Assembly: GCA_963575745.1 (NCBI GenBank)
Contig: CAUYUJ010015008.1
Coordinates: forward strand, 199,340-263,339
Direction: 5' to 3'
From: Prorocentrum cordatum
Lineage: Eukaryota > Sar > Dinophyceae > Prorocentrales > Prorocentraceae
DNA: 64,000 nucleotides
The notes under the pieces are model-generated. The model ran no database searches, was not told where the DNA came from, and worked only from the letters and a program-made list of their open reading frames with translations. Below are positions 9,263 through 20,739 of the stretch, in pieces (position 1 is the first letter of the stretch; every line of letters begins with the position of its first letter). Made by a program: the position numbers and the translations under genes.

Positions 9263-9890
9263 GACAACAGGCTCCAAAATGTCCCGATCCTTAGCCCAGG
9301 GCCGGCTTCTCGTCCCCTGGATCGTCTTTCCCTCGGCGGAGCCGGGGCCCTTTTGCGAGGGCCCCAGGCAGGCCGAGGCCGACGAGGAACGCCTCTGTGG
9401 GAAGCTTTTCGTTGTCCCAGGCGTCGGACGTCTGGTTCTCCATCCGTCGTCAAGAGCTTGACGACTTCTGCCGACCCTCGACTCGCGCTGGAGCGGCCGC
9501 GACTTTCTCAAACTTTCCCTGGAGATCTCCGGACTTGCCTGGATCTGCCCAGATTCACCGGGATTCCCTCCATTCTTCTGCGCTCACCAGGAGTTACGTA
9601 TCCGGCTTGATTCCCGCAAGTCGATGGACGAGAATTCGTCAAGTCCTTAGGGCATCCCCCCCCCCATCCCTCCCGGAGGAGCACGGGCTCGCTGGGCTTC
9701 GACCAGGCCGTCCAACGCCCGTGCCTGTCCGAGAGGCGCGCGGAGAAGACCCCGCGCCGCTCGCCTGGCCAGGGGCACGGGGCATCTGTCGGGCGGCTAC
9801 GGAAGCACACCTCACATCACACATTTCCACGCCTTCCCTTCCGTTCCCCCCCCCTTCCCCCATAACCCATAATTCTCCCCGCGCTCCATC
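9263..9890. other. Unassigned unique-looking sequence
   Basis: GC-rich sequence with short frames on both strands. No domain, convincing exon or repeat was recognised. Confidence 0.5.
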
Positions 9891-9899
9891 TTTCTATCA

Positions 9900-10735
9900 C
9901 TCCTCCCTGTCGCACCCCGAAGCCAGTTTTTAGGGCGAGCCAGGCGTTTTGCCTGAGAGTTCCCCACCATGTATGACTCTGAAGCTTAGAAAGTGACAGC
10001 AGCTTCACAGATGGAGGGCGGGTCGTTTTCAACATGTGGCTCTCGCCTTAGCGTCCCGCACATGAGTTTTAAATTTTTGCAAGACATTCACGGATTGAGG
10101 GCGGGTCGTTTTCGAAATGTGGCTCTCGCCTTAGTGCCCCGCACATTCGTTAAAGCAAACTGGCAAGAGTTTCACGGATTGAGGGCGGGTCGTTTTCAAA
10201 ATATGGCTCTCGCCTTAACGCTGGGCACATTCGTTTTAAACATTTGCCAGGGTTTCACGGATTGAGGGCTGGTGGTTTTCAAAATGTGGCTCTCGCCTTA
10301 GCGCCCCGCACATGAGTCATTTGCAAGAGTTTCACGGGTTGAGGGCGGGTCGTTTTCAAAATGTGGCTCTCGCCTTAGTGCCGCGCACATTCGTTTTAAA
10401 CATTTGCCAGAGTTTCACGGATTCTCATCATCAACGTACCACATATGGTGTTTTGGAATGATTCAGGACCATGCGGGCGCAACAGTTCTGTTCACTCGCT
10501 GGCACGATTCTGGATCGTCAAGGCGCAGCAGTCGGGTGGTTACGTGGCGCTGAAATCCCGAGAACAATGTTTTGGCACGCTTCAGGATCTTCAAATTGTT
10601 GTCGTCCAACTAGAAAGCTCCCTCAACGGAAACGAACCGTTGTAGGGGCCTATGAAGCGGGAGCTTGGAGGGAGGGTTAATTCCAACATCGTTGATGACT
10701 CTTGGGTTTCCTCTGGTCCTCCTCCTCCTCCTCCT
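9900..10735 (+). repeat. Dispersed 0.8-kb module with internal 82-bp repeats, copy 1
   Basis: Starts CTCCTCCCTGTCGCACCCCG. It contains about six 77-84 bp tandem units (9998-10420) with TTCACGGATTGAGGGCGGG and ATGTGGCTCTCGCCTTAG, then a unique-looking 3' part ending GGGAGGGTTAATTCCAACATCG followed by GATGACTCTTGG. It runs straight into a CCT tract. Copy 2 is at 30046-30660 with the same order and the same CCT continuation. Confidence 0.8.
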
Positions 10736-11035
10736 CCTCGTCCTCCTCCTCTTCCTCCTTCCTCCTGTCTCCTGTCTCCTTCCTCCTTCCTCCTTCCTCC
10801 TTCCGCCTCCTCCTCCTCCTCCTCCTGCTCCTCCTCCTCCTCATCATCATCATCAGCATCATTATCATCCTCCTCCTCCTCGTCCTCCTCCTCCTCTTCC
10901 TCCCCCCCCTTCTCCTCCTCCCCCTCCGTCCTCATTCTGATCCCCCTCCGTCCTCTTCCTCCATCTCCCTCATCCTCCCCCTCCGTCCTCATCCCTCCTC
11001 CTCCTCCTCCTCCTCCTCCTTCTCCGAGCCCTGCT
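10715..11035. repeat. CCT/CTTCCT tract
   Basis: Imperfect pyrimidine repeats with a short CATCAT patch near 10845-10875. They begin at the end of the dispersed module. No gene. Confidence 0.9.
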
Positions 11036-11314
11036 CAAAAGATTGGATCGGGAGCTGCTGCCGGTCCTCGTTCCCACTCCATCCGTCTACGCTCGATTAT
11101 TTTTCTTCAAGACGGCGTCCTCCAATCAATACTGCCCGACCTTCTCCCCAGGGCAAGCTTCATTATCATCCTGAGGCTTGATTGCCAGCCCCGGGGCCCG
11201 AGACCGGCCCTGGGAAACCCACAACGACGATCAGAAACCCGCTCCGGTTTCGGTGGCAACTCATGGGAACCTCCCATCCCATCTTGTCGGCTCTTGCACA
11301 TCGACGCTGATCTA

Positions 11315-11412
11315 CGCTAAATCGACGCTAATCGACGCTAGCCGACGCTAAATCGACGATACCTCACCGACTCCCAGACGCTAATCGACGCGAGTCGACG
11401 CTAGCGACGGAA
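11315..11412. repeat. AATCGACGCT minisatellite
   Basis: About eight degenerate copies of a 10-14 bp unit based on AATCGACGCTA, some with the variant GCCGACGCTA. Confidence 0.8.
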
Positions 11413-11595
11413 TTCAGGGGTATACCAAGCTCCCACGATTTGCTGCCGAATCCGACGTTCCCCAGGCATGCCTCCCGTGTGTCGGCCCTCCCGTCCCCAT
11501 GTTCTAACCTTTCCGTCACCGTCCCGAGCGTGCCGACATCCCCCGGCCGCTCCAGCCTCGCGGAATCGGCAGGCCGGCGACACCGACGTCGAGCC

Positions 11596-11775
11596 CTGCT
11601 CTGACTACCTAGCAGACCACCCCGACCCAACCCGAAGACCCAAATTTCGGGTTGGGGTGGGGTACGGGCTTCATGTGTTTTTGTTTCGATGTTCCCCGAC
11701 CACCCCCCCCACTGGAAATGGAGGGCAAACCGGAGCCCTCGGGTTGGGTTGGGGTTGGCATGGTGGGCGGTGATG
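11596..11775 (+). mobile_element. MITE-like family B, copy 1
   Basis: Roughly 180 bp beginning CAGACCACCCCGACCCAACC and ending in an inverted version, GGGTTGGGTTGGGGTTGGCA then TGGTGGGCGG. The internal palindrome AACCCGAAGACCCAAATTTC followed by GGGTT and the mark CCCCACTGGAAAT are shared with the copy at 60242-60438, which is inserted inside a family A element. Confidence 0.75.
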
Positions 11776-12446
11776 CTCGACATGGGACAGGGGCTGCTGG
11801 CTGTCTTCGCCCCCCGCTGTGCCGGGAGCTTCCGGGCACAGATCACTCGGGCCTCCCGGCGGCGGCCGTGCTGGGCGATCCGGGCCCATCCCCAGGGCAC
11901 GCTCCTGGCGAGGCGCAGCTGCCGGTGAGCAGCCCGAGGCGAGAAGGCCTCCAAGACGCAGCGAGCACCTCCGAGAGCAAGAGCACCCGTCCCGAATTCG
12001 ACCCGTGGCTCCTCGCCCCCGCGAGGCGCGACGTGCGCTTCTCTTCGCGCCCTCGCGCCCTCGCGCGGCCCCCAACCCCTGCCCGGAGAAGGGCGACCGC
12101 GCGAAGCGCGATTGTCCTCGCGCCCCCGTGGGTGACCCATGGGCTCTTTGGCGTTGCGTCTCTTCTTTCCGTCGCTTCGCCTTTCCGTCCCCGCCTCGAC
12201 CGTGTACCGAATCTTCCCGCCGCCCTGGCCTCGCGGAAGCGGCAGGCCAGCCAGCAGCGGCACGTCGAAGCACACCGCGTGCTGCACCGCGTCGAACGCG
12301 GCGCCTCCTGCCGTGGAAGAGAGAGAGCCCAGGCGCCACCCTCCATGAAGCAGACCCACAGACACAGACGCCCCCGGGCATCCAGCAGTTTGGAAAAACC
12401 GAGACTGGAGTTTGGAGTTGCTTTTTTGACATCAAAAACGAATGTT
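11776..12446. other. Unassigned GC-rich sequence
   Basis: Several open frames overlap on both strands. None has a recognisable domain or a splice-consistent structure, so no gene is called. Confidence 0.45.
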
Positions 12447-12612
12447 CTGGCAAGTTTACTTGCATTTCGTTCGCCCCCCCCCCATCGCCCCTCTTCAGAC
12501 GAATACTATGGCGTGCAAGTGACCTCCGACTTGCACGTGCAAGTCGTTTGCGGCTTGCTTCAGGTTCAGGCCCCCCCCCCGTCCATGGAAGTAAACTTGC
12601 CGGGGTCTAGAA
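12447..12612 (+). mobile_element. MITE-like family A, copy 2
   Basis: Starts GGCAAGTTTACTTGCAT and ends ATGGAAGTAAACTTGCC followed by GGGGTCTAGAAC. The inverted repeat appears to extend outward: a GCTTTTTTG block precedes the left end and its complement CAAAAAAGC follows the right end. Confidence 0.85.
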
Positions 12613-13374
12613 CAAAAAAGCTCCTGCCAATGTTTCACATGTAGGTCTCCGGGAGCCAGGAGCACGCTGCGGGCCCCAGGTCAGTCGAAGAACCAGACCC
12701 TGGAGGCAGAACCGACCCCGGGCAGGTGGTCGAGAGGTCTATGTAGGACAATCGAGCCGCCGAAACGTCTGGGTCCGAGATGTTGCTTGCATGTCCACTC
12801 CGGGCGCTGTCTCCTCCGTCTCGGCCTCCCCGGGTCGTGTTCGGCCCCCGCGCGCGATGATCCCGGCCGTGATCCGGGGCCGTGCTCCGGGGCGCAGAGC
12901 TGTCCACGGGGATGTGGTCGAGGGGTCGGTGGCCGCGGACTGGAGAAATCGCACCGTCGGGCCTGGGGGCGATCCCCGTTCTGGGGCACGCGTGCCCCGA
13001 CGCCTCCGGCCCGAGAGGTCCCTCAGAAGTGGTCATCATGAAAAGCCATGTCTGTCGTTTGCGGATCCCTTGTAAGGCCCTCGCAGGGCTCCAGGACCGC
13101 CAGAGAATACAGCTCGGGATAGGAAGGCGCAGCCAACGATCCACGGTCGGCACTACTGGTCGGGGAGCGCCTTCGCAAAAGCAGACGTCGGATGTCTGGG
13201 CCCGGGTCTAAAATACTGTCGGGGCCCACCTGCTGCTTTCCGCCGGCGGAGCCGCTCCGCCTTTACCTCGGCCGGTTTCCCTGGCTTTCCATCGAAGACG
13301 AGATGCCTCATTGGTGCAACGCGATCGAGGCTCTTCCTGGAGCGCCCCACACGGGTCTGCAACGAATCTGGAAA
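12613..13374. other. Unassigned sequence, possible coding fragments
   Basis: Near 13240-13390 all of plus frame 1 and two minus frames give fairly balanced peptides, so the strand cannot be decided. No domain is recognised. Confidence 0.4.
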
Positions 13375-13570
13375 GAAGGGACACAGTGTAGGGCCCGAGC
13401 ACAAGAAACCTTCCACAAGAAACCCAACCCTGAGACCCCAGGACGTCCATTGATTTTCGGTAATGGAACATCACGCTTTCCATAGCAAAACCATCGAAAC
13501 CCAGGAAACCCAGGGCACCCTGGAGTCCTGGAGGCGAGCAGGGTGTTTCTTGGCATGGGTCTCCACTGTT
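13375..13570 (+). mobile_element. MITE-like family C, copy 1
   Basis: About 190 bp with ends like ACAGTGxAGxxCC and an inverted match GGTCTCCACTGT. Shared internal blocks are TTCCACAAGAAACCCAACCC, TGAGACCCCAGGACG, CCATCGAAACCCAGGAAACC and CAGGGCACCCTGGAG. Other copies: 18286-18440, 32276-32450 and 59745-59918. Confidence 0.85.
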
Positions 13571-14344
13571 CTAGACAGGAAGGGGGTCGGCAGCTCCAGA
13601 CGTGGTTTCATATCGGCGTGCTGTCTTGTCCACGACGTCGGAGCTCGGAGTGCAGTCGAAGCCGTTTCCCAAAAACAGCCCAAACCGAGGAGCGAATCCC
13701 AGGTCTTCCCCCCGTGAGCCCGAGCCCCTACCGAACGGAAAGTGTTCGGTATTCCAGCGTCTTGCCTGCACTGTAGCCAGGCAAAGATATACGAACTCCT
13801 CCTGCAAGAGCTCCAACCATCGATCGTGCGAACTTCGTAGGGATGGCCAGCAGGTTCCTCCCCCAGGAACTCGGTCTCCTCGGATTTGGGAGACAAGCCG
13901 GGCCCTCACACGGAAAATGCAACTGATCTGTTTCACGCGCGGTCAGGAGCCCCATTCTGAACCGTGTTGCGCCTACACTTGCGAGGCGAGCCCGAGGAAA
14001 CACCTGGTTGCGGAAGGGCCCGGGGATCCACGAGCCCCCTCCCAGAGCGAGGTGGGCCTTTATCCCAACGCTTTCAACTGCTGGGCTGCGTTATACAAAC
14101 CCCCAGGCGCACATCTCGCCGTCTTCAAAACGAAGTGAGGCGAGGGTGATGCCGGCCCGTCCTCCCATCCCCTAAGAAGGGAACGCGGGATGGGGCCATA
14201 ACAAGATGTGACACCCCCGCCCCCAGCTCTACGGTGCGGACGCTGGAAAACCTTCGCAAGAAAACCCTGAAAACCTGTATGCGACCGCGTCTGGCGCCGC
14301 GGGCCCAAATCAGATCCATGCACTGGCACATCTCGGGATCCACT
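13571..14344. other. Unassigned sequence
   Basis: No repeat family or domain recognised. Open frames are short and overlap on both strands. Confidence 0.4.
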
Positions 14345-14544
14345 CCCCCCGCTCGCCGACGAGGAGGACGACGACGTCGCGGAGGGACAAAACGGGAGGA
14401 GAAGAGCGGCGTCGAGGGCGAAAAGGAGCGTCCTGTCGCAGGCAGCTCCATCCATGCCTCGTCGCCGCCCCGGCTGGCGTCGGCCGTGGCGGCGGGGCGG
14501 AAGCGGACCTGGTAGCTGGCGAAGGCCGCAGCCTCCAGGTCCAC
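14345..14544 (-). CDS. Possible exon, unknown protein
   Basis: A minus-strand frame directly after a plausible acceptor (CCCGACTAG, AG at 14546-14545) reads VDLEAAAFASYQVRFRPAAT and continues with balanced composition for about 50 residues before becoming Arg/Pro-rich. No ATG, no family match and no donor could be fixed. It could equally be a chance frame in GC-rich DNA. Confidence 0.25.
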
Positions 14545-14879
14545 CTAGTCGGGATTAGGGGGAGGACATGCATCAAGATGCGATGATGCCCAAGAACCCT
14601 CCAAAAGGCTCTCAACAGCAGGTCCAAGTAGGCCACCTCCTCCCCCCTCCTCCCCAATGGTCCTCTTGCTCCCCCTGCGCTTCCTCGTTCTCCTCCCCTA
14701 CTTCAACCTTCTCACTCATGCTAAGTATTTCTATATGGGCTGGCGGGGATATGCGAAGCGGCAAGGTTTCAAAACAATGAACATTCAATGTGAGCAAAAC
14801 CAAAAAAGCGTTCGTTGCGACGCCACGGACGCATGCTTTCATTGCAATGATGTGCTTGCTCGCACTCGGCACCGACCAC

Positions 14880-14908
14880 GGCGACGACGACGGCACGACG
14901 ACGACACC

Positions 14909-14953
<45 letters not shown>

Positions 14954-14955
14954 TG
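14880..14955. repeat. CGA trinucleotide run
   Basis: About 25 copies of GAC/CGA, encoding Asp, Arg or Thr runs (Val or Ser runs in reverse) in overlapping frames. Confidence 0.95.
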
Positions 14956-15072
14956 GCCCGCCCTACGTCCGCTCAAACTCGTTTCAGGACGAATCCCGTA
15001 CCCGTTTCTCAAGGCGGAGCCGTTCATGCCGACGAGGAGGTCCCCAGGACGGCCCCTGAAAGGGACGTTGTT

Positions 15073-17325
15073 ACCTAACAGCGAAGACTGACAGGTTTCT
15101 AGTAGGGTCAAAAGAGAGCATCATGATGCCCTAGGGGGGTCTGGGCGCGATCCCGGGGAGGGTGCCGGGGACTTTTTTAGCCAACAGTTACACACAATTC
15201 GTGGTCTTCGAGGTCCCAGAACTCCATTCCCGGGCAACATTCTGAATGCCTGGAACCAACTGTAGGCCACTTCGTGGTCTTCGAGTTCCCAGAACTCCAT
15301 TCCCGGGCCACATTTTGAATGCCCAGAGCCAACTGTAGGCCACTTCGTGGTCTTCGAGTTCCCAGAACTCCATTCCCGGGCCACATTTTGATGCCCGGAG
15401 CCAACTGTAGGCCACTTCGTGGTCTTCGAGTTCCCAGAACTCCATTCCCGGGCCATGATTTTGAATGCCCGGAGCCAACTGTAGGCCACTTCGTGGTCTT
15501 CGAGTTCCCAGAACTCCATTCCTGGGCATGATTTTGAATGCCCGGAGCCAACTGTAGGCCACTTCGTGTTCTTCGAGTTCCCAGAACTCCATTCCCGGGC
15601 CACATTTTGAATGCTGAGGCAGGCTGATGCTGAGGCTGAGGCAGGCTGAGGCTGAGGCCGAGGCAGGCTGATGCTGAGGCAAGCTGAGGCGGAGGCTGAG
15701 GCTGATGCAGGCTGAGGCTAAGGCTCATGCAGGCTGAGGCTGCGGCAGGCTGAGGCTGAGGCTGAGGCTGAAGGCAGACTGGGGCTGAGGCTGAAGCAGG
15801 CTGAGGCTGAGGCTGAGGCAGGCTGAGGCTGAGGCTGAGGCAGGCTCAGGCTGAGGCAGGCTGAGCTGAGGCTGAGGCTGCAGGCAGGCTGAGGCTGAGG
15901 CTGAAGCAGGCTGAGGCTGAGGCTGAGGCTCAGGCAGGCTGATGCTGAGGCAGGCTGAGGCTGAGGCTGAGGCTGATGCAGGCTGAGGCTGATGCTGATG
16001 ACAGCTGAGGCTGGGCAGGCTTAGGCTGAGGCCGAGGCTGAAGGCAGACTGAGGCTGAGGCTGAAGCAGGCTGAGGGCTGAGGCTGAGGCGGCTGAGCTG
16101 AGGCTGAGGCAGGCTGATGCTGAGGCAGGCTGAGACTGAGGCTGGGGTTGTGCAGGCTGAGGCCGAGGCAGGCTGAGGCTGAGGCCGAGGCTGAAGGCAG
16201 ACTGAGGCTGAGGCTGAGGCAGGCTGATGCTGAGGCTGAGGCAGGCTGAGGCTGAGGCTGAGGCAGGCTGATGCTGATTCAGGCTGAGGCTGAGGCTGAG
16301 GCTGATGCAGGCTGAGGCTGAGGCAGGCTGAGGCTGAGGCCGAGGCTGAAGGCAGACTGAGGCTGGGGCTGAAGCAGGCTGAGGCTGAGGCTGAGGCAGG
16401 CTGAGGCTGAGGCTGAGGCAGGCTGAGGCTGAGGCAGGCTGAGGCTGAGGCTGAGGCTGAAGGCAGACTGAGGCTGAGGCTGAAGCAGACTGAGGCTGAG
16501 GCTGAGGCAGGCTGAGGCTGAGGCTGAAGCAGGCTGATGCGGAGGCAGGCTGAGGCTGAGGCTGAGGCTGATGCAGGCTGAGGCTGAGGCAGGCTGAGGC
16601 TGAGGCCGAGGCTGAAGGCAGACTGAGGCTGAGGCTGAAGCAGGCTGAGGCTGAGGCTGAGGCAGGCTGAGGCTGAGCCTGAGGCAGGCTGATGCTGAGG
16701 CAGGCTGAGGCTGAGGCTGAGGCTGATGCAGGCTGAGGCTGAGGCAGGCTGAGGCTGAGGCCGAGGCTGAAGGCAGATTGAGGCTGAGGCTGAAGCAGGC
16801 TGAGGCTGAGACAGAGGCAGGCTGAGGCTGAGGCTGAGGCAGGCTGATGCTGAGGCAGGCTGAGGCTGAGGCTGAGGCTGATGCAGGGTGAGGCTTAGGC
16901 AGGCTGAGGCTGAGGCCGAGGCTGAAGGCAGACTGAGGCTGAGGCTGAAGCAGGCTGAGGCTCAGGCTGAGGCAGGCTGAGGCTGAGGCTGAGGCAGGCT
17001 GATGCTGAGGCAGGCTGAGGCTGAGGCTGAGGCTGATGCAGGCTGAGGCTGAGGCAGGCTGATGCTGAGGCCGAGGCTGAAGGCAGACTGAGGCTGAGGC
17101 TGAAGCAGGCTGAGGCTGAGGCTGAGGCAGGCTGAGGCTGAGGCAGGCTGAGGCTGAGGCTGAGGCAGGCTGAGGCTGAGGCTGTGACTGCGACTGCCGT
17201 TGCCACTGCAACTGCCATCGCGAATGCGACTACGACTGCGAGAACAGCAGAATTCTACAACAGGATTCTCATCTGAATCTTAAGGGAAATGCTTCCAGAT
17301 ATGGTCCTACACATCGCTGTTAGGT
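15073..17325 (-). mobile_element. Modular element, copy 3, with 12-bp terminal inverted repeats
   Basis: Read on the minus strand: head (17345-17176), GCCTCAG minisatellite (17175-15606, many higher-order units of roughly 190 bp separated by CTGCCTTCGGCCTCGG), six 73-bp units (15605-15190) and tail (15200-15073). On the plus strand the ends are ACCTAACAGCGA (15073-15084) and TCGCTGTTAGGT (17314-17325), perfect inverted complements. Homology to copy 1 extends about 20 bp beyond the right repeat (to about 17345), so the true terminus is uncertain. No protein coding is seen, so it would be non-autonomous. Confidence 0.75.
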
Positions 17326-17349
17326 TGCTTTGCCGGGATAATTATTTTG

Positions 17350-17510
17350 TCGGCGGACATTCGGCGGCGACGATAAGGGGCGAATAGCCCAGGGGCGGGC
17401 ATTACACGTATTCGCCCGGGAGCCTTCTCGAAGACATAAACCATCGGCGAACCTGAACACATGTATTGCTCTCCCCTGGGCGATTCGCCTCTATCGCCGC
17501 CTCTGAGACA
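17350..17510. mobile_element. Single inverted-repeat element
   Basis: A left arm containing GGCGGCGACGATAAGGGGCG and AATAGCCCAGGGG is mirrored by CCCCTGGGCGATTCGCCTC and TATCGCCGCC at the right. It lies directly beside the right end of modular element copy 3. No second copy was noticed. Confidence 0.6.
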
Positions 17511-17752
17511 TGGGAGCTCCAAACGGCGGTAAGCCGGAGGCGGGGTGCGCCAGAACACAGCTACAGACACCGAGGGGACGCGGGGAGCGGGAGGCCCGAA
17601 AGGGGACGCAAGACGGGGGCACGCTCAGACCGTAAAAGGCCGCTGCGTGCGCGCTGCGGAGCGGGCCCTGGCAGAGGGACGAAACAAAACGCGAGGGAAG
17701 GCCGTCCGCTGCCTCGACCGGGCCCTCCTCCAAAAGCTACTCGGGGTCGGCC

Positions 17753-17950
17753 AAGAGGGGGGCGTCCAAGAAGGGGAGGGGCGCAGATCATGGCCGGCGG
17801 CATGTGCGCGGCCCAGGGGCGGGGGGGGGGAAGGCCAGGGACGTACTGAAAAAAGAAGAGGCGCCATGAGATCTGGGGAACTATCATGGCCCACGCCATG
17901 ATTCTCCCCCCCTCCCCCGGTCATCACCCCCCTCTTGGCCGCCCCCGAAC
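17753..17950 (+). mobile_element. MITE-like family G, copy 1
   Basis: Starts GGGGGGCGTCCAAGAAGGGG and ends CCCCCCTCTTGGCCGCCCCC. Internal marks ATCATGGCCGGCGGCATGTG and GGCGCCATGAGATCTGGG recur at 26398-26580 and, more diverged, at 28010-28170. A half-copy start lies near 61000-61080 and an end-like CCCCTTTTGGACGCCCCC near 62485-62503. Confidence 0.7.
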
Positions 17951-18285
17951 TGCGGCCTCGACCGCGGCGACGACGACGTGGCCGTGAGGCCCCGCACCGA
18001 CGACGGGCCTCCCGAGCTGGGCACGGGGAAACGGACACAGTGCCCAACGGCAAGTGCTGTCCAAGACCGGCAGCGGCCGCTGTCGGGAAGGCGGCCTGTT
18101 GTTTCAATCGTTGGGGGGGGGGGGGGGCGAAAAGGGTAGAGGGCAGGGTAGGAAATCAGCTCACGCAGCTGGCTTTCCCGGCGCCTCCTGGCGCTGGAAG
18201 GCGCCCCTGTCTCGAGGACTGGGCCCGGCGGCGGGGCGGAAACCAGCTGCACGCAGCAGGTTTCTTAACACCCCCCCCTCCCCTA

Positions 18286-18440
18286 CAGTGGACGCCAGTC
18301 CACAAGAAACCTTCCACAAGAAACCCAACCCTGAGACCCCAGGACGTCCATGGATTTTGGGCGTAGGCACGTCGCGCTCTCCATTGTAAAAACCCTCGAA
18401 ACCCAAGAAACCCAGGGCACCCTGGAGGCAAGCAGGGTGG
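18286..18440 (+). mobile_element. MITE-like family C, copy 2
   Basis: Begins TACAGTGGACGCCAGTCC and carries the family blocks ending in GGCAAGCAGGGTGG. The right inverted end is eroded. Confidence 0.8.
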
Positions 18441-19387
18441 TTCGTGTCCGGCCCCGATTCAAACGCACAGCGTCCGCGGCGACACCGACGGCGAGCCCCG
18501 GACGAAAGGCACGGGCACAGCCCGGAACCTTCGCTCAGCACGTCGCGCAACCGGCAGCCCCGGCGGCGCGCTGACATGCCCTGCCGGCTCACGCGTCGCG
18601 TGCCGCGCCGCTCTCCGCGGGCCGAGAGGCCCGGCAACGGGTCGGGGCGCTGGTGCCTGCGGACCTCCGACGTGCATCCCCAGAGATCCAACGCATCGAC
18701 AAAAATCGAGGCTGAGTTTTGTTCGCAACTGTCGGCCTCGGGAGGCCCTCGCCGGGCCCAGGGACTGTCAGAAAACGCCTCAGGATGAAAAGCCGGTCCT
18801 GGGGAATGGGTAGAGACTTCCGGGGACCCCGCATTGAAAAAAACACGACGTCGGATCTCTGGGTAGCATGATGCGCCGAAGCCTCGTGGACCAAGCCTGG
18901 TGGCGCGACACGCTACGCAAGAGTTCCCGACCGTACGCCTGGCGACGCGAAGGTAACTTGCAACACCGATCTCCGAGAAGCACGCTGTCCCCCAAGAAGA
19001 AGGCTTCCTCCGTGCACGCTGTCCCTGTGAGGCGCTCCCCCTGCGAGGGATCCCTCTGTGCACGCCGCCCCCCTGCCCAGGGCCTCTTCGGTGCACGCCA
19101 TCCCCCAATGAGGGGGTTAGCCACAGCGTGTCGTAAGCGGGCCGGCGGCGCCACGTCGCACGCTGGCTTTGCAACGCCAACCGTGCAGTCGGGGTGGATG
19201 GGAGAGGACACGCGACAGGACGCCAAGACCCTTCCGAGCGCCACACTGCCACAGGACCGCAGAAGGCACGGGTCGCGAGCACACAGGACACCAGGGCACC
19301 CCTGATTTGACAGGGTTGGCCTGCTGATGAGACTCGACTGTCTGTGCTGCTGTCGGTCTGTGACACCACTCTTCCCGGATCCTGTTT
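18441..19387. repeat. Unassigned sequence with one family E copy
   Basis: Positions 18700-18870, read on the minus strand, match elements at 26574-26765 and 33797-33960, sharing GGCTTTTCATCCTGAGGCGT then TTTCTGAC and the stretch GGCCCGGCGAGGGCC. A short imperfect tandem series (TCCCTCTGTGCACGCC-like) lies at 19010-19110. No gene is recognised. Confidence 0.6.
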
Positions 19388-19570
19388 TCTTAGACCCCGG
19401 CAAGTTTACTTGCATGGGCGGGGGGGGCCCGAAGCTTAAGCAAGCTGCAAAGGACGCGCACGTGGGGACATCACGCAAGTCGACAGGCACTTGCACGCCA
19501 GTGTTCGTCTGAAGAGGGGCGAGGGGGGGGGGGTCGAACGCCATGCAGGTACACTGGCCCGAATCAGAAC
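19388..19570 (-). mobile_element. MITE-like family A, copy 3 (inverted)
   Basis: Starts TTAGACCCCGGCAAGTTTAC and ends GCCATGCAGGTACACTGGCC. The internal blocks are in reverse complement relative to copies 1 and 2. Confidence 0.85.
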
Positions 19571-19639
19571 AAAGGCTTCAATGAGCCCCGACTGTATGTG
19601 CTGCTGCCGGCCTCTGACACCACCCTTCCCGTGCCGCCC

Positions 19640-19850
19640 GGGCGCGCCTCCAGGCCGGCCCCGCCGCCCGCGGCACCGGGCCCCGCGGCGTCCCCGGCGC
19701 AGAAGCCGCGCGCGGCGCAGAGGAAACGCAGCGCCGCGGAGGGCGCGCTGGCGGCCGCGGCGCGCGTCGTCGTATCGTCGTCGTCGGCGTCGTCGTCGGC
19801 GTCGTCGTCGTATCGTCGTCGCCGTCGTCGTCGTCGTCGACGTCGTCATC
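19640..19850. repeat. GC-rich block followed by TCG repeats, pair member 1
   Basis: The block GGCGCAGAAGCCGCGCGCGG followed by CGCAGAGGAAACGCAGCGCC is nearly identical to 24387-24440, and in both places it is followed by TCG/CGT trinucleotide repeats. This suggests a shared mobile or duplicated unit. Confidence 0.75.
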
Positions 19851-20159
19851 GGTTTTTTGTGGAGTGTTTCTGGAGGTTCTCGTCGCCGCGGCTGGACGCT
19901 GCGTTTAAGAACTGGTCAGGACGTCGCCATGCTCCCTGCTCCCTCCTCGTTGTCCCTCTCACTCGTCATATCTCACATATCTTCCCCATACCCTATCTCC
20001 CCCAACCCCCATCTCCCTGCACCCTCATCCTTTCTCACTGCTCCTCTCCTTCCTTCCTCCTCCTACCATTACTCCTTCTCCTCCCCCTTACTGACCTCCC
20101 CGCTCCTCTCTGCCTCGTCGGGCGTCTCCCTCCTCGTCCTCGTCTGCCCTGCTCCTCCC

Positions 20160-20460
20160 CCCTCCCCCATACCTCCCTCTACCTCCCCCCCCCTCCCCCT
20201 CCCCCTCCTCCCCCCTCCTCCCTCCTCCTCCCTCCCTCCTCCTCCTACCTCCTCCTCCTCCTCCTCCCTCCTCCTCCTCCTCCTCCTCCTCCTCCTCTCC
20301 TCCTCCTCCTCCCCCCTCCTCCTCCCTCCTCCTCCTCCCTCCTCCTCCTCCTCCTCCTCTCCTCCTCTCCTCCTCCTCCTCCTCCTCCTCCTCCTCCTCC
20401 CCCCTCCTCCTCCTCCTCCTCCTCCTCCTCCTGCACCTCCTCCTGCACCTCCTCCTCTTT
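20160..20460. repeat. CCT/CCCT tract
   Basis: About 300 bp of pyrimidine triplet repeats with occasional CTGCACCTC units at the end. Confidence 0.95.
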
Positions 20461-20739
20461 CCCCCTGCGCCTCCCGGCACCACCCTCCCCCTTCCCAACA
20501 CCCTCCATGCCCTGATCGGCCTGATTTGAGGGGGCCTAGGAACACACAATTCGCCGGCCCAACGGGCCAGAGGCGTGCGAAGATCTCCGGTAACTGCTCT
20601 ACAATGTTTCTACTTCGCGCGCGCGGGGCGGCCCCTGGGGGTCCCCAGACGAAAAGTACCCCGACCAGGTCCCGGCCGGTCCCCGGCCGGTCCCCGGCCG
20701 GGTCCCCCCGAGCGCTCCACGAGCGCACCAACAGGGCTC

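Noticed and set aside
13240-13390. Balanced peptide on the plus strand (LRLYLGRFPWLSIEDEMPHW)
   Set aside because: Two minus-strand frames over the same bases look equally good, there is no domain, and no splice sites fit.
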